Of a stretch of 64,000 nucleotides of DNA, positions 46,461 through 56,706 are shown in pieces (the first letter of the stretch is position 1; each line of letters starts with the position of its first letter). This stretch comes from Trebonia sp050013875 (lineage in GTDB: Bacteria; Actinomycetota; Actinomycetes; Streptosporangiales; Streptosporangiaceae). The translations under genes were made by a program, and so were the position numbers. The notes under the pieces are model-generated. The model worked only from the letters and a program-made list of their open reading frames with translations, was not told where the DNA came from and did not search any database. Location: positions 166,337 through 230,336 of the forward strand of contig JBEKEK010000003.1 in assembly GCA_050013875.1 (NCBI GenBank), in the 5' to 3' direction.

Positions 46461-47030
46461 TCAGTGGGTCTTGCTGTCCCAGCAGAGCGACGGTGAGTCA
46501 AGCTGCAACGGGCGGGCGTACGACAGGTCGCCGGTGTCCCACGTCCCCTTGGGGAAGGTCTCGCTGATCTCGTTCTCCGGCCACTTCGATTCGCCCTCGA
46601 CCTCCACCTCGATCGAGGTGCGACGGACCAGGATCCGCCATTCCCCGCCTCGCCGCTCCAGCCGGTCGAGGTAGCGGCCGCTCACGAACTTGGCCCGCCC
46701 GGGGGCGGACCGGGGCAGCAGTGCTCCGATGACGTAGGTCTCGCAGTGCGCCGTATCGCCGTCGATCTCACACGTGTGGTTGGTGATGTTGTGCAGGTGG
46801 AGGAAATAGCCGGCCGCGTGGGTCTTGTTCGCCCAGTCCCCGTAGCCGGGCCCCGGGGTGACGAACTGGCCGTGCTCATCAACGCCGTCGTCCCAGAAGC
46901 AGCGGTTCATCAGCCCGGCGTCGTGACGATCGTGGCCGCGGGCGTGACGCATGACCACGTCGAGAATGGCCTGGCGGTCCTTGAGGTACTGCACGTCCTG
47001 CAGGAGCTGCCGCAGTTGGTCGTCGGTCAT
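46461..47030 (-). CDS. SnoaL/NTF2-like protein
   Basis: A 189-residue NTF2-like protein: N-terminal helix 'QLLQDVQYLKDRQAILDVVM', then 'HARGHDRHDAGLMNRCFWDD' (the His/Asp pair typical of SnoaL_4 proteins, about 29-48), 'HNITNHTCEIDGDTAHCETY' and 'FVSGRYLDRLERRGGEWRIL'. Members include dehydratases, isomerases and dioxygenase small subunits acting on steroids or aromatics. The ATG overlaps the SDR stop (ATGA) and has AAGGA 7 nt upstream. It is the last gene of a long minus-strand operon of acyl-CoA dehydrogenases and LLM oxidoreductases. The exact reaction is unknown. Confidence 0.83.
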   Translation of the reverse strand: MTDDQLRQLLQDVQYLKDRQAILDVVMRHARGHDRHDAGLMNRCFWDDGVDEHGQFVTPGPGYGDWANKTHAAGYFLHLHNITNHTCEIDGDTAHCETYVIGALLPRSAPGRAKFVSGRYLDRLERRGGEWRILVRRTSIEVEVEGESKWPENEISETFPKGTWDTGDLSYARPLQLDSPSLCWDSKTH

Positions 47031-47881
47031 CGCTGGATCCTTCCCTGGTAGCTGACTGGCGCCACCGCCATCCACTCACGGACCGAGGGCGGGCGCCTGC
47101 CCTCCCGGTCGCTGATCCCGTACTGCCGCGCGACTTCCGCACCGATGAGGGTGCGTCCGCTGACCGCGAGGACATCCGGGTCGGCGGCCAGCGCGGCGAT
47201 GACGTGCCCGGTGAACTCCGGGGTTTCCGCGATGTCGTCGAGGTAGGCGAACTCGGGCCCGCTGTCGATGATCTGCCGCAGCCGTTCGGTCAGCACGGCG
47301 CCCATCCAGATCGACACCGCGGCGACCCCGAACGGCCGGAAGTCGACTGCCATATCGGCGGCGAACTTGTCCAGGCCGGCCTTGTGCGCGCCGTAGGCCG
47401 CTCCGTACTGGTAGTGCACGGCACCCGGCGCCGAAGTGAACACCACCAGCCCCCGGCCCGTTTCCACCAGCAGCGGCGCCGCGTAGTAGCTGGCGACGAG
47501 ACTGCTCCGCAGGCCGACCTCGAGCAGGTCGACGCTGGCGGCCAGCGGCTTCTCCCAGAACGGCACCGCGCGCTGCAGCTCGTCGTGGATGAGGGCCGCG
47601 TTGCTGACAAGAAGGTCGAGACGGCCTTCCTGCTGGCGAACCCGTTCGAAGAGCGCCTCGGCCTCCTCGTCGTGGCGATGGTCGACACGCACCGCCACGC
47701 CTTTTCCGCCGGCCGCCGTGATCGCCGCGGCGGTGTCGTGGATCGTGCCTCCCCATGGTGACTGGCCGGCTCGCTGCGTCCGCCCGGTCACGTACACGGT
47801 GTACCCGTGTGACCCGAGCGCGATGGCGATGCCGCGGCCGGCGCCGCGACTGCCGCCGGTGACCACGGCCACGCCGGTCAT
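47027..47881 (-). CDS. Short-chain dehydrogenase/reductase (DHRS1-like)
   Basis: A 284-residue SDR. The NADP motif is 'VAVVTGGSRGAGRGIAIALG' (about 4-23), followed by 'TVYVTGRTQRAGQSPWGGTI', an insert typical of DHRS1-like SDRs. 'LLVSNAALIHDELQ' replaces the usual NNAG, 'VVFTSAPGAVHY' holds the Ser region and 'YGAHKAGLDKF' the Tyr-x-x-x-Lys. C-terminal about 30 residues are longer than in classical SDRs. It overlaps both neighbours by four bases (ATGA), so translation is coupled through the operon. Confidence 0.85.
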   Translation of the reverse strand: MTGVAVVTGGSRGAGRGIAIALGSHGYTVYVTGRTQRAGQSPWGGTIHDTAAAITAAGGKGVAVRVDHRHDEEAEALFERVRQQEGRLDLLVSNAALIHDELQRAVPFWEKPLAASVDLLEVGLRSSLVASYYAAPLLVETGRGLVVFTSAPGAVHYQYGAAYGAHKAGLDKFAADMAVDFRPFGVAAVSIWMGAVLTERLRQIIDSGPEFAYLDDIAETPEFTGHVIAALAADPDVLAVSGRTLIGAEVARQYGISDREGRRPPSVREWMAVAPVSYQGRIQR

Positions 47882-48801
47882 GCGGGTGGCCCGGGAGCCA
47901 GGAAGACCGCCGCGTACTGGCGCAGCGCCTCGACCGCATGGTCGACGCTGTCGCCCGGCGGCCGCAGGACGAACGAGTCCACTCCGGCGTCGGCGAGCTG
48001 CCCGAGGTGGTCCCGGTGCTCCTCGGCCGACCCCGGTCGCTGCATGAAGCCTGTCTGCGGGGTATGCGCCTGGATCGTCAGCGGGGCGGCGTCGCCGTTG
48101 ACCCGGGCCGCGGCCGCGCGGACCTCACTGATCCTGGCCGCCAGTTCCGCGACGGTGGCGATGCCGGGCGTGCGTGACGTCCGCGCCACCTCCGGGCTCA
48201 CCATCAGCGGACTCCAGCCCTGGTTGCGGGCCGCGCGGTCACGGGCGGCGGCGCTGTTGCCGCCGATCAGCACCGGCGGCCCGCCGGGCTGGGCCGGGCC
48301 GGGCAGCGAGGCCACGCCGCGCGCGGTGAAGTGCTTGCCCTGGTAGGCGAAGGGGACCTCGGTCCACACGCCGCGCAGCACCTCGAGCGACTCATCGAAA
48401 AGCTCGTTGCGCCGGTCCATGTCGACGTTGAGTGCGAGGAACTCCGAGCGCAGGTACCCGGTACCCGCGACCACGGTGAGGCGGCCGCCGGACAGCAGGT
48501 CAACGGTGCTCAGCGCCTTGGCCAGCAGGAACGGGTTGTGGTATGGCAGCACCAGGAGGTAGGTCATCAGCCGCAGCCGGCGGGTGACGGCGGCGCAGAA
48601 GGTGAGGGCCGAGGTCTGGTCAAGCGACTCGTGGCCGCCCGCGTTGAGCCACTTGGCCGACGGGGCGGGGTGCTCGCTGAACGAGATCGCGTCGTACCCG
48701 CCCGCTTCGGCCGCCTGGGCGACCCGGGTCATCCCCGCCGCGGTGACCAGGGCCGGGTCGTAGCCACGGACGACGATCGGGTAGTCGACGGTGAACTTCA
48801 T
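47878..48801 (-). CDS. LLM-class (F420-dependent-type) oxidoreductase 1
   Basis: A 307-residue luciferase-like monooxygenase-fold enzyme: 'AGGYDAISFSEHPAP' (about 33-47), 'LMTYLLVLPYHNPFLLAKAL', 'GRLTVVAGTGYLRSEFLALN' and 'GGPPVLIGGNSAAARDRAAR' are characteristic. In actinobacteria such proteins usually use F420H2; in mycobacteria related ones oxidise or reduce CoA-linked or mycolate intermediates. It is followed with a four-base overlap by the SDR gene and preceded the same way by a second LLM gene. Cofactor choice (F420 or FMN) cannot be settled by eye. Confidence 0.83.
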   Translation of the reverse strand: MKFTVDYPIVVRGYDPALVTAAGMTRVAQAAEAGGYDAISFSEHPAPSAKWLNAGGHESLDQTSALTFCAAVTRRLRLMTYLLVLPYHNPFLLAKALSTVDLLSGGRLTVVAGTGYLRSEFLALNVDMDRRNELFDESLEVLRGVWTEVPFAYQGKHFTARGVASLPGPAQPGGPPVLIGGNSAAARDRAARNQGWSPLMVSPEVARTSRTPGIATVAELAARISEVRAAAARVNGDAAPLTIQAHTPQTGFMQRPGSAEEHRDHLGQLADAGVDSFVLRPPGDSVDHAVEALRQYAAVFLAPGPPA

Positions 48802-49811
48802 GCCGCTCCTTCGAGCAGTGCCAGGCTGGCTAGCGCGTACCGCTGGCCGCGGCGCTCGCTGACCATGAACGACGGGGGCGCGAGGTAGACGACGTCACGG
48901 GCCAGTGAGTCGCCGCGGCGGGCCAGCGCCGAGCGGCCGTCGGCGGTGCTGCCGCACACGGCGATCGCCGCCAGCATGTCGTCGGTGACGGCCCGGCCCA
49001 TCGCGTCGAAGTCACGCGCGGCGAAGGCCTGGCGGATGGCCGCGGTCTGGGCGGTCCAGCCGTGATGCTCGACGTAGGGGTCGTAGGTCTTGACGGTGAG
49101 GTAGAAGGCGATCATCCGGCGGGCGTCCATGGCCGCGCGCTCCGGGTCGTCGTCGTCGATGGCGGTGATCACCCAGCCGTGCTCGGCCGGGGTACCCCCG
49201 TGCTCGGCCTGGGCGGCGCCCTTGGCCAGCGCGGGCCGGATCACGTCCTCCCACCAGGTCCTGGTGAACAGGCCGTGGCCGATCGCCCCGTCGGCCGTGC
49301 GGCCCGCGGCCGCGGCCATCAGCTTGTTGAACGCGCCGAGCAGGATCGGCGCGTCGATGCGGCCGAGCACCGGCGCGGCGACGACCGCGTCCACCCGGTA
49401 GAACTCCCCGTCGTAGCGGACGCGCTGCCCGTTCTCCGCCCGCAGCCAGGCCCGGACGGCGCCGACCAGGTCGGCCATGCGCGCGACGGGCCGGTCGGCC
49501 GGCACCCCGAACCAGTCGCGGTTGATCTTGTACGCCCCCGAGCCCAGGCCGAGGAAGACGCGTCCTGGTGCGTGCCGCCAGGCGCCGCGGATCCCGGCCG
49601 CGTGCGCGTACGGGGTGCGGGCAAACGCGTAGGCGATGCCCGGGCCGACCAGCGCCCGCTCCGTCTGCATGACCATCTCGGCCAGCGTGGAGTACGCCTC
49701 GTGATCGACGAACTCACCGCTGCAGAACGCCGTGATGCCGGCCGCCTCGGCCGCCCGCGCCACGGCCGCGCCGCGCCAGGGCAGGCCGTACCGCCGGCCA
49801 GGGGTGGTCAT
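48798..49811 (-). CDS. LLM-class (F420-dependent-type) oxidoreductase 2
   Basis: A 337-residue luciferase-like protein. 'AEAAGITAFCSGEFVDHEAY' (about 21-40), 'VGPGIAYAFARTPYAHAAGI', 'GRVFLGLGSGAYKINRDWFG' and 'DAPILLGAFNKLMAAAAG' fit F420-type LLM enzymes. Only about distant similarity to the neighbouring LLM gene, so not a fresh duplication. The ATG overlaps the upstream acyl-CoA dehydrogenase stop (ATGA). Pairing of two LLM enzymes with acyl-CoA dehydrogenases suggests steps on a CoA-bound ring or long-chain substrate. Confidence 0.83.
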   Translation of the reverse strand: MTTPGRRYGLPWRGAAVARAAEAAGITAFCSGEFVDHEAYSTLAEMVMQTERALVGPGIAYAFARTPYAHAAGIRGAWRHAPGRVFLGLGSGAYKINRDWFGVPADRPVARMADLVGAVRAWLRAENGQRVRYDGEFYRVDAVVAAPVLGRIDAPILLGAFNKLMAAAAGRTADGAIGHGLFTRTWWEDVIRPALAKGAAQAEHGGTPAEHGWVITAIDDDDPERAAMDARRMIAFYLTVKTYDPYVEHHGWTAQTAAIRQAFAARDFDAMGRAVTDDMLAAIAVCGSTADGRSALARRGDSLARDVVYLAPPSFMVSERRGQRYALASLALLEGAA

Positions 49812-50995
49812 CGCTTGTCCCTGGGGAGGCCGAGCGCGCGCTCGGCGACCACCGTTTTGAGTACCTCGTTGGCCCCGCCCGCGATCGTGTAGGCGCGCGC
49901 GTACAGGAAGGCGTCCTGCCACCAGCCGTCGGCGTAGGCCCGGCCGTCGCCTTCGACCGCCATCCCCCCGATTCCCTGCAGGGCGACACCGAACTCGGTC
50001 ATGGCCAGGTTGACCTCGCTGTAGAAGACCTTGGCGAGCGGTCCGTCGGCGGCGTCTTCTGTGCCGTTGGCGATGCGGGACTGCACGGCCTTGCTCATCA
50101 CGTCGGTGACGTGCGCGAGCGCGGCGAGCCGGCCGAGCCGCTGGCGGGTGGCGCCGTCGGTGATGGCCGGCCGTCCGCCGGCGGCGGCCTGGCGGGCGAG
50201 CGCGAAGAGGTCGTCGAGCTGGGCGTGCAGCTCGACCGCGCGGGCCCCGACGCCGCTGCGCTCATGGGCCAGGCTGGTGTTGGCGACCCGCCAGCCGTTG
50301 TTGACCTCGCCGATCACCCGGTCGGCGGGGATGCGCACGTTGTCAAGGAAGACCTCGTTGAAGTCATTGGTCCCGGTGATCTCGCGCAGCGGCCGGACGT
50401 CGACTCCCGGTGTCCGCATGTCGAGCGCGAACGCGGTGATGCCCGCCTGCTTGGCGACCCCCGAGTCGGTGCGCGCCAGCAGGTAGCCGAGATCGGCGTG
50501 CTGGCCGTTGGTGGTCCACACCTTCTGGCCGTTGACGACGTAATGCCGGCCGTCGAGCACCGCCCGGGTCGTCAGGCTGGCCAGGTCACTGCCCGCGCCC
50601 GGCTCGCTGAACAGCTGGCACCACAGGTCCTCGCCCGAGCGGATCCTCGGCAGGTAACGCCGGCGCTGCTGCTCGCTGCCGAATGCCAGGATGGCTCCCG
50701 CGGCCAGCGCCCCGGCGCCGATCTCGCCCCAGGTCCTGGCCCGGGCGATCTCCTCGGCGACGATGAACGTGTGCTCGATGGAGGCACCGGGGCGGCCGCC
50801 GTATTCCGGCGGCCACGCCTGCCCGAGATAGCCGGCCGCGTAGAGCCTGGCCACCCAGGCGCGCAGCGCGGGCAGCTGCTCGGGGTCCGGTGCCCGCACC
50901 CCTACGTGCTTGCGCGCTCCCGGCCCGTGCCGCGCGATGAAGGCCCGGACCCCGGCCCGGTAGTCCTCAAGTTCGGGGCTGTAGTCAAACCGCAT
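49808..50995 (-). CDS. Acyl-CoA dehydrogenase
   Basis: A 395-residue FadE-type protein. 'MRFDYSPELEDYRAGVRAFI' opens it; 'LWCQLFSEPGAGSDLASLTT' (about 119-138) and 'YVVNGQKVWTTNGQHADLGY' are the FAD and acyl-CoA blocks; 'GNDFNEVFLDNVRIP'-type sequence and 'YTIAGGANEVLKTVVAERAL' close the C-terminus. AGGAG lies 6 nt before the ATG. First of four coupled genes running to the SnoaL-like gene, and preceded by two more acyl-CoA dehydrogenase genes. Pairs of such genes often form heterotetramers in steroid side-chain or ring degradation. Confidence 0.9.
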   Translation of the reverse strand: MRFDYSPELEDYRAGVRAFIARHGPGARKHVGVRAPDPEQLPALRAWVARLYAAGYLGQAWPPEYGGRPGASIEHTFIVAEEIARARTWGEIGAGALAAGAILAFGSEQQRRRYLPRIRSGEDLWCQLFSEPGAGSDLASLTTRAVLDGRHYVVNGQKVWTTNGQHADLGYLLARTDSGVAKQAGITAFALDMRTPGVDVRPLREITGTNDFNEVFLDNVRIPADRVIGEVNNGWRVANTSLAHERSGVGARAVELHAQLDDLFALARQAAAGGRPAITDGATRQRLGRLAALAHVTDVMSKAVQSRIANGTEDAADGPLAKVFYSEVNLAMTEFGVALQGIGGMAVEGDGRAYADGWWQDAFLYARAYTIAGGANEVLKTVVAERALGLPRDKR

Positions 50996-51027
50996 GGGAT
51001 TCTCCTGGGTGGCGCGGGTGGGGCGGG

Positions 51028-52218
51028 TCAGCGGGGCGGCATGGCCGGGTCATGGGGCAGCCCAAGAACCTGCTCGGCGACGGTGTTGAGCTGGATCTCC
51101 CTGGTCCCGGCGCCGATGGTAGACGCCCGGGTCCGCAGGAACCCGTGCAGCCACCGGGACCGCTGCACGGCCTGCGGGGCGGACTTCCCGAGCAGGCCCG
51201 CCGGGCCGAGCAGATCGACCGCGAACTCGTGGATGTCCTGCTCGAACGCCGTGATCAGCAGCCGTGAGATGGAGGACGCGGCACCGGCGTCGCCCCTGGC
51301 GAGGATGCCGGCGATGGTCCGCTCGGCGTTGTAGCGGATGATCCGGACCCGGGTCTCCAGGTCGACGAACCGGTCGCGCACCAGCGGGTCGGTCAGCTGA
51401 CCGCGCTCGCGGGCGAGGTCTTCCAGTTCGGTCAGCACCCGGCGGTACATCGCCGCCTGGTTCAGGGCGCCGGCCGACCGCTCGTGCCCGAGGCTCGTCC
51501 GGGCGAGCTGCCAGCCGCCGTTTTCCTCCCCGATCCGGTCCGACACCGGCACCCGCACGCCGTCGAAGAACACCTCGGCGAACAGGTGCCCACCGGTGAG
51601 GTCCCGCAGCGGCCGCACCTCGACACCGGGCGCGTGGGCGTCGATGACCAGGTAGGTAATGCCCTTCTGCCTGCTCTCCCTGGTTCCCGTCCGGACCAGC
51701 GTGAAGAATAGGTCGGCGTCACCCGCGTGCGACGTCCACACCTTCTGGCCGGTGACAATGTACTCCGCGCCGTCCCGGCGGGCAGTGCTGCGCAGGCTCG
51801 GCAGGTCGGAGCCCGCGTCCGGTTCTGAGTAGCCCTGGGCCCATACCTTGTCCCCGCGCAGCATCGGGGCCAGCCACCGCTGCTTCTGCTGCTCGGTGCC
51901 GTACTTGATGATCGTGGGGGCGGCGATGTTCAGGCCGGTGCCGAGTGGTCCGGGTACCCGCGCGCGGGCCGCCTCTTCGTGGTAGATCACCTGGTGGGCG
52001 AATGACAGCTGCATGCCGCCAAACTCGCGCGGCCAGCCCGGACCCGCGTACCCGCGGTCGAACAAGGTCGCCAGCCACGCCTTGGTCCAGGCGAGGCGCT
52101 GCCGGGGATCCTTCGGCGCCCGCCCCGGGTGCTGCGCGGCGAAGAACTCGCGCAGCCGGGCCCGGAAGACATCATCGGGCTCGGCCGCTGTCACCGCCGC
52201 TTCGCGTTCCGCGGTCAT
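51028..52218 (-). CDS. Acyl-CoA dehydrogenase
   Basis: A 396-residue FadE-type protein: 'VWAQGYSEPDAGSDLPSLRS' (about 129-148), 'YIVTGQKVWTSHAGDADLFF', 'GGHLFAEVFFDGVRVPVSDR' and the C-terminal 'STIGAGTREIQLNTVAEQVL'. The last block is the FAD-binding signature of large-subunit type enzymes. It lies nine bases after the next upstream acyl-CoA dehydrogenase gene and 32 nt before the following one, so all three are probably co-transcribed. Substrate unknown. Confidence 0.9.
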   Translation of the reverse strand: MTAEREAAVTAAEPDDVFRARLREFFAAQHPGRAPKDPRQRLAWTKAWLATLFDRGYAGPGWPREFGGMQLSFAHQVIYHEEAARARVPGPLGTGLNIAAPTIIKYGTEQQKQRWLAPMLRGDKVWAQGYSEPDAGSDLPSLRSTARRDGAEYIVTGQKVWTSHAGDADLFFTLVRTGTRESRQKGITYLVIDAHAPGVEVRPLRDLTGGHLFAEVFFDGVRVPVSDRIGEENGGWQLARTSLGHERSAGALNQAAMYRRVLTELEDLARERGQLTDPLVRDRFVDLETRVRIIRYNAERTIAGILARGDAGAASSISRLLITAFEQDIHEFAVDLLGPAGLLGKSAPQAVQRSRWLHGFLRTRASTIGAGTREIQLNTVAEQVLGLPHDPAMPPR

Positions 52219-52227
52219 CGGCGTCCT

Positions 52228-53343
52228 TCAGATCCCGGCCAGCTCGGCCAGCCGCGTGCGCTGCCGGCCAGGCGGGCCGAAGAGAAGTTCCGACGACTTC
52301 GCCCGCCGCAGGTACAGGTGCGCGTCGTGCTCCCAGGTGTACCCGATGCCGCCGTGGATCTGGATGCACTCCTTGGCGGCGTGCGTGAACGCCTGCGAGC
52401 AGTAGGTGTAGGCCAGCGCCGCGGCGAGCGGCGCGTCCGGCTCACGTCCGGCGACGGCGGCGCTCGCGTGGTAAACGGCGGACCGGCCGGACTCGACCTC
52501 AAGCAGCAGGTTCGCGCACTTGTGCTTGATCGCCTGGAACGAGCCGATCGGGCGGCCGAACTGCTCGCGGACCTTGGCGTACTCGACCGCGAGGTCCAGG
52601 CACCGCGCCGCGCCGCCGATCTGCTCAGCGGCCAGCGCCGCGAGTACCAGGTTGGTCACCTCCGCCAGCCACTCGGCGGCGTCGCGGCCGGCGCCGACGC
52701 GGGTGGCCGGCGCGCCGCGCAGGGTGACGGAGGCGAGAGCGCGGGTCAGGTCCAGGGTGTCCAATCGCGCCCGCTCGACGCCCGCGGCGCCGCCCTCGAC
52801 GGCGAAGACCCCGGGCCCGTCGGGCGCGCGCGCGACGACGAGCAGGAGATCGGCGGTGTGGCCGTCGACGACGAAGAGCTTGGCGCCGGTGACGGCCCAG
52901 CCGCCGGCGGCCGGCTCGGCCGCCGCGGTGACGTCCTTCAGGTCCCAGGACCCGGAATCCTCCGCGACCGCGAGGGCGGCGGTCAGCGAGCCGTCGGCGA
53001 TACCCGGCAGCCAGCGCCCCATCGCCTCGTTGTCACCGGAGGCGGTCAGCGCCTGGCCGGCCAGCGCGACGGTGGCGAAGTACGGCGCCACCAGCAGGGC
53101 GCGTCCCATTTCGGCAAGCACGATGCCGAGCTCGACCGGCCCGTACCCGGATCCGCCGTACTCCTCGGGAACGGCGATACCCGACAGCCCGAGCTGGCCG
53201 GTCAGCAGCGCCCAGACCTCGTCGTCCCGGCTCTCCCCCGCCTCCATCAGGCGGCGGACCTGATGGCTGGGCGACTTTTCGCTGAGGAACGCGCGGACGA
53301 CCTGTCGCAGCTCGTCGTGTTCCGCACTGTGGCCGACGCTCAC
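52228..53343 (-). CDS. Acyl-CoA dehydrogenase, short type
   Basis: A 371-residue FadE-type protein resembling the one at 15 kb: 'YAKVREQFGRPIGSFQAIKH' (about 257-276) and 'IQIHGGIGYTWEHDAHLYLR'. This type is often the smaller partner of a two-gene heterotetrameric dehydrogenase in actinobacterial steroid catabolism, which suits its place before two full-length homologs. The GTG start has weak SD support. It is the first gene of the seven-gene minus-strand operon and lies divergent from an SDR gene across a 114-bp region with an inverted repeat. Confidence 0.88.
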   Translation of the reverse strand: MSVGHSAEHDELRQVVRAFLSEKSPSHQVRRLMEAGESRDDEVWALLTGQLGLSGIAVPEEYGGSGYGPVELGIVLAEMGRALLVAPYFATVALAGQALTASGDNEAMGRWLPGIADGSLTAALAVAEDSGSWDLKDVTAAAEPAAGGWAVTGAKLFVVDGHTADLLLVVARAPDGPGVFAVEGGAAGVERARLDTLDLTRALASVTLRGAPATRVGAGRDAAEWLAEVTNLVLAALAAEQIGGAARCLDLAVEYAKVREQFGRPIGSFQAIKHKCANLLLEVESGRSAVYHASAAVAGREPDAPLAAALAYTYCSQAFTHAAKECIQIHGGIGYTWEHDAHLYLRRAKSSELLFGPPGRQRTRLAELAGI

Positions 53344-53380
53344 TCGGCGCTCTCGCCTCGGTCTCTCACGGTTCTTGAGT

Positions 53381-53401
53381 ATAGTGCAATTATTGAACTA
53401 T
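53381..53401. promoter_or_regulatory. Inverted repeat between divergent acyl-CoA dehydrogenase and SDR genes
   Basis: ATAGT-N11-ACTAT, with an inner CAATTATTG palindrome, in the only AT-rich part of the gap. It could be an operator for the nearby GntR regulator. The promoters themselves are not clear. Confidence 0.4.
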
Positions 53402-53457
53402 GACACCTCCATCGGGAACGGCCGCGCACCGGCCCGCCCCCAGTCGGAAGGCCGAGG

Positions 53458-54237
53458 ATGGACATCAACGGAGCGGTGGCGCTGATCACCGGGGGCGGCG
53501 GGGGCTTCGGCAGCGCCACCGCGCGCCGGCTGCACGCGGCCGGCGCGCGGGTCGTCGTCGCCGATCTCGATGAGGCCAAGGGCAAGGCGGTGGCGGACGA
53601 ACTCGGCGACGGGGCGCTGTTCGCGCACACCGACGTGACCGACGCCGACAGCATCGCCTCGGCGATCACCGCGGCCGGCCAACTCGGCCCGCTGCGGATC
53701 GCCGTCGTCGCGCACGGCGGGCCTGGCGGCCCGCGCACGCTCGACAAGGAGAGCCAGCCGGCCCCGCAGCGGTCTTTCACCGCCGTCACCGATATTTTCC
53801 TTAACGCCACGTACAACATCGACCGGCTGGCGGCGGCGGCGATCGCCAAGACCGAGCCGCTGGAGCACGGCGAGCGCGGTGTGCTCATCAACACCGCGTC
53901 CATCGCGGCCTACGACGGCACGATCGGCCAGGCCGCCTACGCCGCCGCCAAGGGCGGCATCGTCGCCATGACGCTCCCCCTCGCCCGCGACCTCGCCTCG
54001 GCCGGGATCCGGGTGGTGACCATCGCTCCTGGCACGTTCCTCACGCCGGCGTTCCGCAAGGCCGACCCGGAGCAACTCGACGCTTACTGGGGCGCGGCGG
54101 TGCCGTTCCCCAAGCGCATGGGCCGCGCGGGCGAATACGCTCAATTGGCCCAGGCCATCGCCGAGAACGTGTACCTCAACGGCGAGACGATCCGGCTCGA
54201 CGGCGCACTGCGTTTCACACCTAAAGGGGCGAAGTAA
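53458..54237 (+). CDS. Short-chain dehydrogenase (3-hydroxyacyl-CoA dehydrogenase type II-like)
   Basis: A 259-residue SDR: 'VALITGGGGGFGSATARRLH' (about 6-25), Asp of 'VVVADLDEAKG' selecting NAD+, 'LINTASIAAYDGTIGQAAYA' with Ser, 'YAAAKGG' Tyr-x-x-x-Lys, and 'LPLARDLASAGIRVVTIAPG'. The pattern matches 17beta-HSD10-type 3-hydroxyacyl-CoA dehydrogenases. Unusually 'AHGG' replaces NNAG. It is followed after 75 nt by a GntR gene on the same strand, and lies divergent from the acyl-CoA dehydrogenase operon. Confidence 0.88.
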   Translation: MDINGAVALITGGGGGFGSATARRLHAAGARVVVADLDEAKGKAVADELGDGALFAHTDVTDADSIASAITAAGQLGPLRIAVVAHGGPGGPRTLDKESQPAPQRSFTAVTDIFLNATYNIDRLAAAAIAKTEPLEHGERGVLINTASIAAYDGTIGQAAYAAAKGGIVAMTLPLARDLASAGIRVVTIAPGTFLTPAFRKADPEQLDAYWGAAVPFPKRMGRAGEYAQLAQAIAENVYLNGETIRLDGALRFTPKGAK

Positions 54238-54300
54238 GCAGGCCGCAACACGTCCGGGCAATTAATCAGATGGGTTCGCTCTTTCAATGTATATGACAGA

Positions 54301-54306
54301 TATGAT
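54301..54306 (+). promoter_or_regulatory. -10 box of the second GntR gene, leaderless layout
   Basis: TATGAT ends 6 nt before the GTG start, as in the two cupin genes. No clear -35 is visible at the expected distance. Confidence 0.45.
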
Positions 54307-54312
54307 TATCAC

Positions 54313-55110
54313 GTGACCACGGTAAGCAGCCCAGCAGCCCACATCGGGACGGTCGTCCGCGCGCCCAAGACCGGCGAACTGATCGCCACCCACCTGCGGC
54401 GCCAGATCGTACGCGGCGAACTGAAGCCGGGCGAGACGCTGCCCGCCGAAAGCCAGCTCATGGAGCAGTACGGCGTGTCACGCCCGACCCTGCGCGAGGC
54501 GTTCCGCATCCTCGAATCGGAAACCCTCATCAGCGTCCGCCGGGGCAGCCGCGGCGGCGCCAGGGTGGTCGCTCCGGACGCGTCGGTCGCCGCGCGTTAC
54601 GTCGGCCTGCTGCTGCAGATTCAGGGCGCCACGATCAACGATGTCTACGAGGCCAGGATGATCTCCGAGCCCCCGTGCGCCCGCCTGCTGGCGCTGCATC
54701 GCACCGACGAGGACATCGCGAAGCTGACCGAGGTGGTGGACGAGCTCAAGGCCGAGGTGGCCGTGCGCAAGCCGTTCATCCCCGACCCCTATGTCTGGTC
54801 CCGGCTGACCTACCGCTTTCACGAGCTGATCCTGGAGGGCTGCGGCAATAAGACGATGGCCATCCAGGGGGCCGTGCTGCAGGACATCGTCGCCACTCAC
54901 CTGCGCACCAAGATCGCGCAGCGCGATGATTCCGACACCGACGAGCGGTTCCAGCTGGTCATCCGCTCGTATACGAAACTGATCAGCCTGGTCAAGGCCG
55001 GGAACGCCGCGGGCGCCGAGAAGCACTGGCGCTCGCACATGGAGGCCGCCGCCGTGTACCTGCTCAAGGACGACCTCAGGACCAAGCCGGTCGTCGACCT
55101 GTTCGCCTGA
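54313..55110 (+). CDS. GntR/FadR-family transcriptional regulator
   Basis: A 265-residue regulator close in sequence to the one at 11 kb. HTH: 'LPAESQLMEQYGVSRPTLRE' (about 44-63), then an FCD domain with 'DVYEARMISEPPCARLLALH', 'RFHELILEGCGNKTMAIQGA' and a C-terminal 'HMEAAAVYLLKDDLRTKPVV', a tail also found in the paralog. Predicted to sense an acyl-CoA or carboxylate and control neighbouring FadD/FadE genes. GTG start without SD but with a -10 box 6 nt upstream. Ten bases separate it from the acyl-CoA ligase gene, so the pair is co-transcribed. Confidence 0.88.
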   Translation: MTTVSSPAAHIGTVVRAPKTGELIATHLRRQIVRGELKPGETLPAESQLMEQYGVSRPTLREAFRILESETLISVRRGSRGGARVVAPDASVAARYVGLLLQIQGATINDVYEARMISEPPCARLLALHRTDEDIAKLTEVVDELKAEVAVRKPFIPDPYVWSRLTYRFHELILEGCGNKTMAIQGAVLQDIVATHLRTKIAQRDDSDTDERFQLVIRSYTKLISLVKAGNAAGAEKHWRSHMEAAAVYLLKDDLRTKPVVDLFA

Positions 55111-55119
55111 CGCGCTCTG

Positions 55120-56706
<1,587 letters not shown>

